A DNA stretch of 23,409 nucleotides from Georgfuchsia sp049276455 (GCA_049276455.1 JBASWL010000290.1:1-23409), one strand, 5' to 3'. Positions 15,103 to 23,409 are shown, counted from the first letter of the stretch. The notes: generated by a model not told the origin, from the letters alone. Program-made: numbers and translations.

Positions 15103-15473
15103 CAGGAATTGTCGGTCGGTTTGTTGGACGCAACAGCTTGGTCAATTAGTTGCGACAGATGGCTGCCACGCTCTACTGAAGCATCGTACACAAAATGCAG
15201 TTCCGGATTGTGATGGATGCGCACACGGCGCCCTATCTCGCGGCGCAGGAAACCGGCGCTGTGCTTGAGGCCACGTTCCAGTTCGACCCGCTCCTCGGCT
15301 GACACAAGCGTCGTGTAGAACACTTTGGCATGTGCATAATCAGCCGTAATCTCGACATCGGTGATTGTCACCAGATTGACGCGTGGATCCTTCAGCTCAA
15401 GCCTGATCAGTTCCGCCAACTCTCGACGGATCTGTTCAGCAACGCGTTCGGAGCGTGAAAAACCGGCTGGCAT
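15102..15473 (-). CDS. rbfA: 30S ribosome-binding factor RbfA
   Basis: Assembly factor for the 30S subunit that binds near the 5' region of 16S rRNA. 123 residues with a single KH-like domain; visible family motifs are 'RVAEQIRRELAELI', 'DPRVNLVTITDVEITADYAHAKVFY' (split here across the strand core), and 'LRREIGRRVRIHHNPELHFVYD'. It overlaps both neighbours by a single base: the infB stop shares base 15473 and the truB start shares 15102. This indicates tight co-translation. Confidence 0.96.
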   Translation of the reverse strand: MPAGFSRSERVAEQIRRELAELIRLELKDPRVNLVTITDVEITADYAHAKVFYTTLVSAEERVELERGLKHSAGFLRREIGRRVRIHHNPELHFVYDASVERGSHLSQLIDQAVASNKPTDNS

Positions 15474-18238
15474 CAGGCCAAGGTACGCGCAATTTCCTGT
15501 ATTTCAAATACTTCGAGCTGATCCCCGACCTGAACATCGTTGAAATTCTTCAGGTTAAGACCGCACTCGTAGCTTTCCTTGACCTCTTTCGCATCGTCCT
15601 TGAAACGCTTGAGCGATTCGAGTTCACCAGTGTGGATGACAACATTGTCGCGCAGTACCCGCACTGAGGAACCGCGCTTGATCAAGCCAGACAAGACCAT
15701 ACAGCCAGCGATGGTGCCGACCTTGGAGATGACAAAGACCTGACGCACCTCGACCATGCCGATGACGCTTTCCTTCTTCTCCGGGGAGAGCATGCCAGAC
15801 AGCGCTGCCTTCACTTCATCCACAGCAGCATAAATGATGTTGTAGTAGCGGATATCGACGCCAAAGGTTTCAGCCGCCCTGCGTGCGCCGGCATCGGCAC
15901 GGGTGTTGAAGCCGATAATGACCGCCTTCGATGCCTGCGCCAAGTTGACGTCGGATTCGCTGATGGCGCCTACCGCCCCATGGATGATCTGCACCTTGAC
16001 TTCGCCGGTCGACAATTTGCCCAAGGCATGCACCAGCGCTTCCTGCGAGCCCTGCACATCGGCCTTGACAATCAGCGCCAGAGTCTTGACATCGCTGTCG
16101 CCCATCTGGTCGAGCATGGTTTCAAGCTTTGCTGCCTGTTGCTTGGCGAGTCGCACGTCGCGGAACTTGCCTTGACGGAACAGCGCCACTTCGCGCGCTT
16201 TGCGTTCGTCGGCAATCACCATGGTCTCGTCGCCTGCAGCAGGCACATCAGAGAGCCCCTGGATTTCAACCGGGATCGATGGCCCCGCTTCATCAATGGC
16301 GACACCGTTTTCGTCGAGCATGGCCCGCACCCGGCCATACACCTGACCTGCAAGTAATACGTCGCCACGACGCAAGGTGCCGGATTGCACCAGAATGGTG
16401 GCGACCGGTCCCTTGCCCTTGTCTAGCCGCGCCTCGATCACCAGGCCCTTGGCCGGTACATCCCTGGCCGCCTTGAGTTCCAGTACTTCGGCCTGCAACA
16501 GCACCTGTTCGAGCAGATCGTCAATACCGTCGCCGGTCTTCGCCGATACCTGGACGAAGGGTGTATCGCCGCCGTATTCTTCCGGTATCACGCCTTCGGC
16601 AACGAGTTCCTGCTTGACGCGCTCAGGGTTGGCGCCCGGCTTGTCGATCTTGTTCACCGCCACCACCATCGGAACATTGCCGGCTTTTGCGTGGTGAATC
16701 GCTTCCCTGGTTTGCGGCATCACGCCGTCGTCGGCCGCTACCACCAGAATAACAAGGTCGGTCGCTTTCGCACCGCGCGCCCGCATTGAGGTAAAGGCTT
16801 CATGGCCCGGCGTATCGAGGAAGGTAATCATTCCCCGCTCGGTTTCAACATGATATGCGCCGATATGCTGGGTAATGCCACCAGCTTCGCCATGAGCGAC
16901 GCGGGTTTTGCGAATATGGTCGAGCAGTGAGGTCTTGCCGTGGTCAACGTGACCCATCACGGTTACCACCGGCGCTCGCGGCAGCAATTCGGCATCCTTG
17001 TGCTCGGCATGATCTTCATCGAGGAAGGCATCAGGATCGTCGAGCTTTGCTGGGAAGGCCTTGTGTCCCATTTCCTCGACCAGGATCATGGCAGTTTCCT
17101 GATCGAGCTGTTGATTGATGGTGACCATCATACCCATCTTCATCAGGGCCTTAATCACCTCGGTGGCCTTGACTGCCATCTTGTGCGCAAGATCGGCCAC
17201 GCTGATGGTTTCGGGAACATGCACTTCGCGCACAATGACTTCTATGGGCATTTGTGCTGCGGTCGATTCCTCATGATGCCCCTGCCCCCGGCCATGACGC
17301 GCTCCACCACGTGCACCGCTGCGCCAGCCGGATGCACCGCCGGTATCGCCACGGGTCTTGATGCCACGGCGTTTTGCGGCATCATCTTTCCACGCGGTTG
17401 CAGCGGGTTTCTTGGTGGTCTTCTTTTCCGCGCCTGGCTTGCCAGCAGGCTTGTGCAGTGTGCCCGTTGATACAGCGGCCGCAACTGGTGTTGCGGGAGG
17501 AGCATTCTTTTTGGCTTCAGCGGCGGCCAGTTCGGCCTGGCGACGTTCGGCGTTTTGTATCTCGCGTTCCTGCTTCGCCTTGAGTTCGGCCGCCTGAAAT
17601 GCCGCCAGATCAGCATGCCGCTTGGCATCCGCCTCACGCCGTGCAATCGTTTGCGCATCGAGAATCGACGGCACCTTCCTGACTGTAGTCCGGGCTCCGG
17701 CAGTACGGGCAGGGGTCTTCTTCTTAGGCTGCTCCGGTATTGGCTCCGGCGTTGGCTCCGGTGTTGGCTCCGGTGTTGGTTCCGGTGTTGGTTCCGGTGT
17801 TGGTTCCGGTGTTGGCACAGGCTCCGGCGCTACGATCAGAGGTTCCTGCGCCGACTCGGGCACAGGCAACTGAGGTTCAGGAACAGGCTCCGGAGTGGGC
17901 AACGGTGCCGTTACAACCGCTTCGGCGGCAATTTCGGCGGGATCGCGCTTGATGAAGGTGCGCTTCTTGCGCACCTCAACCTGTATCGTGCGCGACTTGC
18001 CCATGGCATCAGCAGACCTGATTTCAGTCGTCTGTTTACGCGTCAGGGTGATCTTCGACTTCGGCGCAGTCTCGCCGTGCGCCTTGCGCAGATAGTCAAG
18101 CAGGCGTGTCTTGTCCTGCTCGGTCAGCATGTCGTTGGTCGCGGACTTTTCAACACCGGCCTTGGCTAGCTGCTCTAGCAGCGCCGTGGCTGGCATCTTC
18201 AGTTCCGTCGCGAATTGGGAAACGCTCATTTGTGCCAT
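15473..18238 (-). CDS. infB: Translation initiation factor IF-2
   Basis: GTPase that brings fMet-tRNA to the 30S subunit and promotes subunit joining. The 921 residues match the long proteobacterial form. Order: N-terminal IF2_N domain ('VSQFATELKMPATALLEQL'); a low-complexity linker with a Thr-Pro-Glu-Pro repeat (about residues 143-166); a second charged linker; a second IF2_N-like domain ('ISVADLAHKMAVKATEVIK'); and the G domain with GHVDHGKT (near residue 428), DTPGHEAF, NKID and SAK. Domains II-IV follow and include 'VIGMVEVRQVF' and 'YECGLNLKNFND'. It lies 15 bases after nusA and shares one base with rbfA. Confidence 0.97.
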   Translation of the reverse strand: MAQMSVSQFATELKMPATALLEQLAKAGVEKSATNDMLTEQDKTRLLDYLRKAHGETAPKSKITLTRKQTTEIRSADAMGKSRTIQVEVRKKRTFIKRDPAEIAAEAVVTAPLPTPEPVPEPQLPVPESAQEPLIVAPEPVPTPEPTPEPTPEPTPEPTPEPTPEPIPEQPKKKTPARTAGARTTVRKVPSILDAQTIARREADAKRHADLAAFQAAELKAKQEREIQNAERRQAELAAAEAKKNAPPATPVAAAVSTGTLHKPAGKPGAEKKTTKKPAATAWKDDAAKRRGIKTRGDTGGASGWRSGARGGARHGRGQGHHEESTAAQMPIEVIVREVHVPETISVADLAHKMAVKATEVIKALMKMGMMVTINQQLDQETAMILVEEMGHKAFPAKLDDPDAFLDEDHAEHKDAELLPRAPVVTVMGHVDHGKTSLLDHIRKTRVAHGEAGGITQHIGAYHVETERGMITFLDTPGHEAFTSMRARGAKATDLVILVVAADDGVMPQTREAIHHAKAGNVPMVVAVNKIDKPGANPERVKQELVAEGVIPEEYGGDTPFVQVSAKTGDGIDDLLEQVLLQAEVLELKAARDVPAKGLVIEARLDKGKGPVATILVQSGTLRRGDVLLAGQVYGRVRAMLDENGVAIDEAGPSIPVEIQGLSDVPAAGDETMVIADERKAREVALFRQGKFRDVRLAKQQAAKLETMLDQMGDSDVKTLALIVKADVQGSQEALVHALGKLSTGEVKVQIIHGAVGAISESDVNLAQASKAVIIGFNTRADAGARRAAETFGVDIRYYNIIYAAVDEVKAALSGMLSPEKKESVIGMVEVRQVFVISKVGTIAGCMVLSGLIKRGSSVRVLRDNVVIHTGELESLKRFKDDAKEVKESYECGLNLKNFNDVQVGDQLEVFEIQEIARTLA
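17740..17811. repeat. 12-bp tandem repeat inside infB
   Basis: Six consecutive 12-base units of TTGG(C/T)TCCGG(C/T)G on the plus strand encode Pro-Glu-Pro-Thr units on the minus strand. The three left units read GGCTCC and the three right units GGTTCC. Copy changes would stay in frame and only lengthen the IF-2 linker. Confidence 0.9.
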
Positions 18239-18253
18239 TGTCGTACCCCGCAG

Positions 18254-19735
18254 TTACTGCTCATCCTCAAACCAGTGTGCACGCGCCACGGTAATCATTT
18301 GCTTGGCGCGTTCTTCGTCGATTCCGGTCATTTCCGTCAACTCATCTACCGCCAGATCTGCCAAATCATCACGGGTCTTGATGTTGTGTCGCGACAACGC
18401 TGCCGCTAAATGCTTGTCCATGCCATCAAGATTAAGCAGAGCATCATCGACGTTCTGCAACTCTTCTTCGTCAACAATGGCTTCCGTCAGTAGCACGTTG
18501 CGCGCACGCTCGCGCAGTTCATTCACAGTTGCCTCGTCGAAAGCATCGATTTCCAGCATTTCGGAGAGCGGCACATAGGCCACTTCTTCCAGTGTCGAAA
18601 AGCCTTCCTGGATCAGGATATCGGCCACTTCCTCATCGACATCAAGCTTGTCAATGAAAAGTTTGCGAGTCGTCGCAGTTTCCACTTCCTGTTTCTGCAG
18701 GGACTGTTCGACAGTCATCAGGTTGATGGTCCAGCCGGTCAATTCGGATGCCAGGCGAACGTTCTGGCCACTTCGGCCGATGGCGATGGCGAGATTGGCT
18801 TCGTCAATCACCACATCCATGGCATGGCGCTCCTCATCGACCACAATGGACGAAACTTCGGCTGGTGCCAAGGCACCAATCACGAACTGTGCCGGATCAG
18901 CTGACCACAATATGATGTCAACACGTTCACCAGACAACTCGTTGGTCACCGCCGTCACGCGCGAACCGCGCATGCCGACACAGGTACCGATCGGGTCGAC
19001 ACGCGGATCGTTCGATTTAACGGCAATCTTGGCGCGCACGCCAGGATCTCTCGCCGCCGACTTGATCTCAAGCAAGCCTTCCTCGATTTCCGGTACTTCG
19101 AGCTCGAACAATTTGGCGATAAAATCCGGCGCGGTACGCGAGATAATCAGCTGCGGACCACGTGCCGTGCGGTCAACCTTCATCAGCCAGGCACGCACAC
19201 GGTCGCCGGGGCGCAGGTTTTCCCTAGGAATCATCTGGTCGCGTGGCAGTAGCGCTTCGACACGACCCGATTCGACAATGGCATTGCCGCGCTCCATGCG
19301 TTTGATGGTGCCGGTGACAAGATGCTCGCCACGTTCAAGAAAGTCATTCAGGATTTGCTCGCGCTCGGCATCGCGGATTTTCTGCAAAATTACCTGCTTC
19401 GCCGCCTGTGCGCCGATACGGCCAAAATCGACTGGCTCCAGCGACGCTTCGATGTATTCGTCGATCAGGATATCGGCAATCTGCTCCTGCGCGGCAGTCA
19501 GGCCAATTTGCTGCTCCGGATTTTCCACGGCATCGTCGGCTACAACCAGCCAGCGGCGAAATCCCTCAAAATCGCCGGTCTCACGGTCGATTTCTACACG
19601 AACATCCGCCTCTTCGTTCACACGCTTCTTGGTCGCAGACGCGAGCGCCAGTTCCAGCGCTCCGAACACGATGTCGCGCTGGACATTCTTTTCGCGGGCC
19701 AGCGCATCGACCATCAACAACATTTCGCGGCTCAT
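18254..19735 (-). CDS. nusA: Transcription termination/antitermination protein NusA
   Basis: RNA-polymerase-associated factor for pausing, termination and antitermination. Start set at 19735 (MSREMLLMVDALAREK), because GGAGG lies 7 bases before this ATG and the family begins here. The 493-residue product equals the usual length. Order: N-terminal RNAP-binding domain; S1 domain ('GTIKRMERGNAIVESG...LLPRDQMIP'); KH1 ('DPVGTCVGMRGSR'-type, here 'DPIGTCVGMRGSRV'); KH2 ('LAIGRSGQNVRLASELTG', with 'AIAIG' preceding); and two C-terminal acidic repeats ('VADILIQEGFSTLEEVAYV' and 'DLAVDELTEMTGIDEERA'), as in proteobacteria. Confidence 0.97.
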   Translation of the reverse strand: MSREMLLMVDALAREKNVQRDIVFGALELALASATKKRVNEEADVRVEIDRETGDFEGFRRWLVVADDAVENPEQQIGLTAAQEQIADILIDEYIEASLEPVDFGRIGAQAAKQVILQKIRDAEREQILNDFLERGEHLVTGTIKRMERGNAIVESGRVEALLPRDQMIPRENLRPGDRVRAWLMKVDRTARGPQLIISRTAPDFIAKLFELEVPEIEEGLLEIKSAARDPGVRAKIAVKSNDPRVDPIGTCVGMRGSRVTAVTNELSGERVDIILWSADPAQFVIGALAPAEVSSIVVDEERHAMDVVIDEANLAIAIGRSGQNVRLASELTGWTINLMTVEQSLQKQEVETATTRKLFIDKLDVDEEVADILIQEGFSTLEEVAYVPLSEMLEIDAFDEATVNELRERARNVLLTEAIVDEEELQNVDDALLNLDGMDKHLAAALSRHNIKTRDDLADLAVDELTEMTGIDEERAKQMITVARAHWFEDEQ

Positions 19736-19762
19736 TTCATGACCTCCAGCAATATCCAAAAA

Positions 19763-20212
19763 TCAGAACTTCGGCACCAGTCGCGCCTTGTCCACTGTCT
19801 CCAGTGGAAACTCGTGCTCGACCGCATTGGCGCCATCGCCCACCCGCAATACCACCCGGTCGTCTCGCATACCCACGATCACGCCCGAGAAATTTCTCTG
19901 GTTGCCCACCGGCAGACGCAGCTTGATCTGCGCCTCCTGCCCGGCAAAACGCTCAAAATCCGCCACCTTTTTCAACGCCCGGTCGAGGCCGGGCGAAGAC
20001 ACTTCGAGCCGGTCATAATCAACATCCTCGACGGCAAACAACCGCGTCAGCTGATTGCTCACTGTTGTGCAGTCGTCGATAGTCACGCCTTTTTCGTCTT
20101 CTGGCTTATCGATGAAGACGCGCAGGAGCCGACCACGCGGACTGGTTTCGACATCCACCAGTTCGTAGCCCATACCACCCACGGTTTGTTCAATCAACTC
20201 GATTACCCGCAT
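19763..20212 (-). CDS. rimP: Ribosome maturation factor RimP
   Basis: 30S assembly factor. The 149-residue product from ATG 20212 begins MRVIELIEQTVGGMGYELVD and has the RimP motifs 'VFIDKPEDEKGVTIDDC', 'VSSPGLDRALKK' and a C-terminal SH3-like part. The frame is open far upstream, but the promoter and a terminator hairpin lie in that region, so longer starts are rejected. The purine run GGAG sits almost against the ATG, leaving little spacing. First gene of the rimP-nusA-infB-rbfA-truB operon. Confidence 0.95.
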   Translation of the reverse strand: MRVIELIEQTVGGMGYELVDVETSPRGRLLRVFIDKPEDEKGVTIDDCTTVSNQLTRLFAVEDVDYDRLEVSSPGLDRALKKVADFERFAGQEAQIKLRLPVGNQRNFSGVIVGMRDDRVVLRVGDGANAVEHEFPLETVDKARLVPKF

Positions 20213-20229
20213 CTCCGACGCCACAAAAG

Positions 20230-20255
20230 AAAAATGGGCACTGTTGCCCATTTTT
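20230..20255 (-). terminator. Leader hairpin/terminator upstream of rimP
   Basis: A perfect 11-bp inverted repeat (AAAAATGGGCA, loop of 4, TGCCCATTTTT) is followed on the minus strand by TTTTTCTTTT. It sits 17 bases before the rimP ATG and inside the predicted transcript. It therefore looks like an attenuator of the operon, which encodes NusA, a factor that promotes termination. A second stem, CCGCCC/GGGCGG (20259-20280), lies just upstream in the leader. Confidence 0.7.
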
Positions 20256-20300
20256 GGTCCGCCCTCAATACGCCGGGCGGCATTCGCAAAACCGGGGCGC

Positions 20301-20330
20301 ATTATAGCGGCAATGCCCTGCTCAGCGCAA
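20301..20330 (-). promoter_or_regulatory. Promoter of the rimP-nusA-infB operon
   Basis: On the minus strand a perfect -10 TATAAT (20301-20306) and a -35-like TTGCGC (20325-20330) are 18 bases apart. The bases after the -10 are G/C rich (GCGCCCCGG), a discriminator type often tied to stringent control of translation genes. Start of transcription near 20294, giving a leader of about 80 bases. Confidence 0.7.
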
Positions 20331-20633
20331 TCATAAAAGGCCGCAGATTCAAGCGCCACGTCAAAAAGCCAATCTCCCGGCTCCCCCTCATCCTCATATT
20401 TTTTGTACTGAAGTAGCGGCTGTGGAAATTCAGGGTGACCCGCCGCTTCCAGTTTCGATCTCCTCCATCAACACCATGCTGGTCGACGGATTCCCGGTCT
20501 TGACCTCCAACTGCATGAATGCCTTATATGGACGCCTCCCGTTTATTTACCAAGAACATTGGGAGGAATGGAGTATTGAAACAGAGCGATCAAAAACCTG
20601 TTCCCCCACACCATTCAGAGGAGACCAAAAAAC
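20331..20633 (-). other. Gap with decayed protein-like remnant before the rimP promoter
   Basis: Two overlapping minus frames look coding. From 20516 to 20430 there is a 28-codon ORF reading 'MQLEVKTGNPSTSMVLMEE...' with AAGG a few bases upstream. In the rimP frame, open from 20467, there is 'LEAAGHPEFPQPLLQYKKYE' then 'DEGEPGDWLFDVALES'. Joined by one frameshift near 20455 they would make a smooth protein segment that runs into the rimP promoter. Probably a truncated, frameshifted gene; family not recognised. No terminator for the 20634 gene is evident. Confidence 0.3.
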
Positions 20634-21632
20634 TTATTCCTTCATTGAGCGCAGTTTCTGCTCCAAGGTGTCAGTGTCCGGCAATTCGACCCCGAGCGAG
20701 CGAGCCACGGTTGCATTGATGCCAACAGTGAAATATTTGGTCTCCCGTGTTGAGGGCAATCCTTTCCCCCTGTGCCATGCAATAACTGCTTCCGCTGCCT
20801 GGCGAGCAAGTTGTTCTGGCGTTGTGTAGAGTGACACCATGGCTCCAGATCGTTGATAGGCCGCTGAATATCCAATCAGCGGGATCCCGGCGTGGTAGCT
20901 CATTAACAGAATGGATTGAACAGTGTTAGCGGTATGCACTACCGGATCGGGTATGGCGAGCAATATGTTTACATTCTGAATCATACGGGCCAAGGCTTGT
21001 CCTACTGCGGCTTCTTCGCTGACCGTCTCCAAACGCAATCGCTGCCTGCGCTCACTCGATGCCTCCTGCAATCTGGAAGACATTTCCTGAGTGGTCGGAC
21101 CAAGCACAACGCCGATGTGTGCATCACGCGGTCTTAGCAGACTGACCAGATTCAGCATACGACCAACCGGTTGCTCGAGAAAAATTGCTGAAGAATTACG
21201 TGGCGAGCGCCTTATTGATGTTTCATAGGCAAAGCGATGAGGCATCACGGCCAGCACTAGACTATCTTGAGAAGATGTAGCGACTGCTCTTTGCCATGCG
21301 GCATCTCCCAGCGTCACCACGAGATGCGCGGAGGCCCGCGAGGTGGATGCTGGCAAAAACTTGTCTCCCACCCGTTCCAGCTCAATACCGTCTATTGACT
21401 GTTCAAGCAAGTTTTGCAGGTGGCTCGCCGTCTCGCTGGCAAACGTGCTGTCGTCACTGACGACCAAGCGAACCGTGAGTCCTTCCGCCGATGCACCCGC
21501 GCAGAAAGTTTCAATCAACACAACAAATACCAAGTACCGCAGCCAACATTTATATTGACACGATGCTCTCCACCAGTTGCACCCTATGCCGCTGGAAACG
21601 AATTCCGAAAACCGGAAAAAAGCATGACGCAC
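20634..21632 (-). CDS. ABC transporter substrate-binding protein (ABC_sub_bind/TrpX-like)
   Basis: Periplasmic binding-protein-like product of 332 residues. The start is GTG at 21632, eight bases after the receptor stop. It has an unusually long leader, with the hydrophobic signal only at about residues 30-49 ('YLVFVVLIETFCAGASAEG'), so a later non-ATG start is possible. The body shows the PF04392 style: 'IFLEQPVGRMLNLVSLLRP', 'IGVVLGPTTQEMSSRLQEA', 'LLAIPDPVVHTANTVQSILL' and 'IPLIGYSAAYQRSGAMVSLY'. No permease or ATPase gene is present. In betaproteobacteria such orphan binding proteins often accompany a TonB receptor, as here. Ligand unknown. Confidence 0.82.
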   Translation of the reverse strand: MRHAFFRFSEFVSSGIGCNWWRASCQYKCWLRYLVFVVLIETFCAGASAEGLTVRLVVSDDSTFASETASHLQNLLEQSIDGIELERVGDKFLPASTSRASAHLVVTLGDAAWQRAVATSSQDSLVLAVMPHRFAYETSIRRSPRNSSAIFLEQPVGRMLNLVSLLRPRDAHIGVVLGPTTQEMSSRLQEASSERRQRLRLETVSEEAAVGQALARMIQNVNILLAIPDPVVHTANTVQSILLMSYHAGIPLIGYSAAYQRSGAMVSLYTTPEQLARQAAEAVIAWHRGKGLPSTRETKYFTVGINATVARSLGVELPDTDTLEQKLRSMKE

Positions 21633-21640
21633 TACAGGGC

Positions 21641-23409
21641 TCAGTGATCGATCTTTATCTGTAGTAAGGCAATACGCCGTGCAATGGTATCCGGTGTTCC
21701 AACCGTACTACCCAAATAGTAGTCACTATAATGACCCAGGACATTTTGCATGACAGCGGCAATTTCACCCTGATATTCGCCGAAATCTATGCGCTTGGCA
21801 AGCTTAATATTCAAATGATCTATCGCGGGCATGCGCCCGTTCTTATACCCGGCATCGGTCCAGAACATCGCGCTGACACGCTGGTAATTGGCAGAGGCCT
21901 CCCATCCTGCAGAGAATGACTGCGACAACAGCAGTGACAGCGTGTCGCGTGGCACACTAATGCTGTACTTGCTGCCTTGATCGGTCGAGGTGGTTTCGGT
22001 ATGCGCTGCTGCCAGTCGGATATGGGTATCGGTCTGCGGCTCCCATTGCAGGGTCAAATCGAACCCGGTGGTTCTGGCATCGTCCAGATTGACCGCATCA
22101 CTGCCTTTTTCAAACTTTACCTGTCCCCGAAGAGAAATCAAGCCAGTGTAATGGTCTGAAAACCAGCGTACATCTCCGCTGAGCGCAGCTTGCGGGATAC
22201 TGAACACGTAGCCCAGCTCTTCCGAATGAACCCGTTCGGAATCCACCTTGCCGCTATCCTCTATGATCGGGTATGAAATATTGAAGGGGGCAACCGGAAT
22301 CGGGAAATTGAAGCCGTAGTTGCTTTTTTCCTCGTAGAGACTAGGGGTACGCCTCGCGTTGCTGACACTGGCACGCAACGTATGCCCTGGAGCAACTTCA
22401 TGGATTAGTGCAATACGCGGTGACCAGCCGCTGCTGGCAAACGAGTTGCGCTCGAACATTGCGCCAGAATGCAATATCCATTGATCGGCAAAGATCCATT
22501 CGACATTACCGAATCCGCGCGTCAGGAATTCCGTTTGCTCTTCATTGGTGGCAAACAAACGTCCCGAACGCGACGCATCACGGCGCATCTCTGCGCCCCA
22601 AACCGTGCGCAAGCGGTCTGACCAGCGCGAACTTTCCTGCAGTTCGATACCATCGCGCCATGTAGCATAATCCTGCTCTTGCTCGTACGGCAGCGGCAAT
22701 GGCCAACCAGCCAGCGGAGCTAAAAGCGCTCGCAGATCCATTGGCAGGCGATCACGTTGACTGAATTTCTGGTGGTAATACTGGATCCACCACTCGTTGT
22801 CTGTGGATTCAGCATGGTTCCAGCGGGTCTGGAATTCAAGCCTGTCCCCGGTCTGGTGGTGGGGCTGGAAGGTCGGGTCTGTCGTATTGAATTCTCCGAG
22901 TTGCTTGTTTTTGTCGGCACCGCGCAATGTCAAATCGATAGTGTCTCTCAGGCTGACCCTGTAGTCCATTTTCAGGTTCATGTAATTCATGCGCATCGAA
23001 TCGGGACGACTGGCAAAGCCGTCGTCGGAGCGCTGCCCCAAAGTCATGCGATAACGCCAGTCACCCTGCCCCTTGGCGATGCGTAAAGTTGCATCACGAA
23101 TACCAAGTCCACCAGCGTTGGCTTCAAATTCAGCAACATTCTCGGTGACTGGGTCGCGGGTGATGATATTCACCACGCCCTGAAACGAATTGGCGCCATA
23201 GCTGGCGCCGTTGGGTCCGCGTACCACTTCGATCCGCTCTATATCATTGAGCGAAAGCGGTATCTCAGCCCAAAACATGCCGCCAAATACGGGAGAATAA
23301 ACAGAAACGCCATCGATCAGTACTTGCAAGCCGGATGCAAAAGCGCCCGTCAAACCCCTTAGAGTGGCGGTGCACGTCAAGATAGTTGTCGCCTCGTTCA
23401 TGCAGCCAA
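21641..23409 (-). CDS. TonB-dependent receptor, N-terminus cut by window edge
   Basis: Outer-membrane receptor lacking its signal peptide and early plug because the gene continues beyond the right edge. The visible part starts in the plug ('RGLTGAFASGLQVLIDGVSV', 'IERIEVVRGPNGASYGANSF', 'GVVNIITRDP') and continues into a 22-strand-type barrel of about 500 residues. The ATG at 23401 is an internal codon, not the start. The C-terminus ends '...ALLQIKIDH' without the usual terminal aromatic residue, which is mildly odd for a BAM signal. It precedes the ABC_sub_bind gene by 8 bases and is presumably co-transcribed. Substrate unknown; plug style suggests a colicin I receptor/vitamin B12-type subfamily. 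Confidence 0.88.
   Translation of the reverse strand, partial: GCMNEATTILTCTATLRGLTGAFASGLQVLIDGVSVYSPVFGGMFWAEIPLSLNDIERIEVVRGPNGASYGANSFQGVVNIITRDPVTENVAEFEANAGGLGIRDATLRIAKGQGDWRYRMTLGQRSDDGFASRPDSMRMNYMNLKMDYRVSLRDTIDLTLRGADKNKQLGEFNTTDPTFQPHHQTGDRLEFQTRWNHAESTDNEWWIQYYHQKFSQRDRLPMDLRALLAPLAGWPLPLPYEQEQDYATWRDGIELQESSRWSDRLRTVWGAEMRRDASRSGRLFATNEEQTEFLTRGFGNVEWIFADQWILHSGAMFERNSFASSGWSPRIALIHEVAPGHTLRASVSNARRTPSLYEEKSNYGFNFPIPVAPFNISYPIIEDSGKVDSERVHSEELGYVFSIPQAALSGDVRWFSDHYTGLISLRGQVKFEKGSDAVNLDDARTTGFDLTLQWEPQTDTHIRLAAAHTETTSTDQGSKYSISVPRDTLSLLLSQSFSAGWEASANYQRVSAMFWTDAGYKNGRMPAIDHLNIKLAKRIDFGEYQGEIAAVMQNVLGHYSDYYLGSTVGTPDTIARRIALLQIKIDH

Noticed and set aside
17740..17811. CRISPR-like short repeats
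   Set aside because: Units are 12 bases, directly adjacent without spacers, and in frame within infB.
17555..18169. Plus-strand frame with repeated RCW units opposite infB
   Set aside because: The repeats are the antisense reading of the IF-2 Pro-Glu-Pro-Thr linker repeat.
20213..20420. Initiator tRNA gene upstream of rimP, as in E. coli metY
   Set aside because: No cloverleaf or T-loop GTTCGA-type sequence is present; the region holds a promoter and two simple hairpins.

Overview
The window reads as chromosome of a betaproteobacterium, probably Rhodocyclales- or Nitrosomonadales-like. This is an inference from protein character, from the rimP-nusA-infB-rbfA-truB order, from a riboswitch-controlled gcvT-gcvH-gcvP operon, and from a TonB receptor paired with an ABC_sub_bind protein. 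No rRNA, tRNA, CRISPR array or phage module was seen.

Layout. (1) 1-1647: the 3' part of a ClC chloride channel/antiporter gene, convergent with and overlapping a MarR-family regulator. (2) 1740-6360: a glycine cleavage operon. A sigma70-like promoter is followed by a tandem glycine riboswitch and an intrinsic terminator that shares bases with the aptamer-2 closing stem, then gcvT, gcvH and gcvP. A dRS3-like palindrome sits between gcvH and gcvP. (3) 6556-8745, minus strand: hypA, hypB and a two-cluster ferredoxin-like protein, with no hydrogenase structural genes in view. (4) 8871-13644, minus strand: a TonB-dependent receptor that looks like the PQQ importer PqqU (YncD), then a 241-bp internally deleted IS5-type element, then a PQQ-dependent quinohemoprotein alcohol dehydrogenase, then a 41-codon secreted-looking ORF. 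(5) 14179-20330, minus strand: the translation/transcription operon rimP-nusA-infB-rbfA-truB, with a clear TATAAT promoter and a leader terminator just before rimP. (6) 20634-23409, minus strand: an ABC_sub_bind periplasmic protein and the 3' part of a second TonB-dependent receptor.

The most interesting region is 9077-13644. A predicted PQQ importer lies beside a predicted PQQ enzyme, which suggests the holoenzyme could be built from scavenged cofactor. The enzyme's metal site is also unusual. It has an Asp two residues after the catalytic Asp (the marker of lanthanide-dependent quinoproteins), Gln where the Asn metal ligand is expected, and Ser in place of the Trp before the catalytic Asp. 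Other points worth checking are the orphan hypAB-ferredoxin trio, the rimP leader with a frame open far upstream of the start, and several decayed coding remnants.

Functional calls come from motif reading and remembered family sequences; no database search was run.
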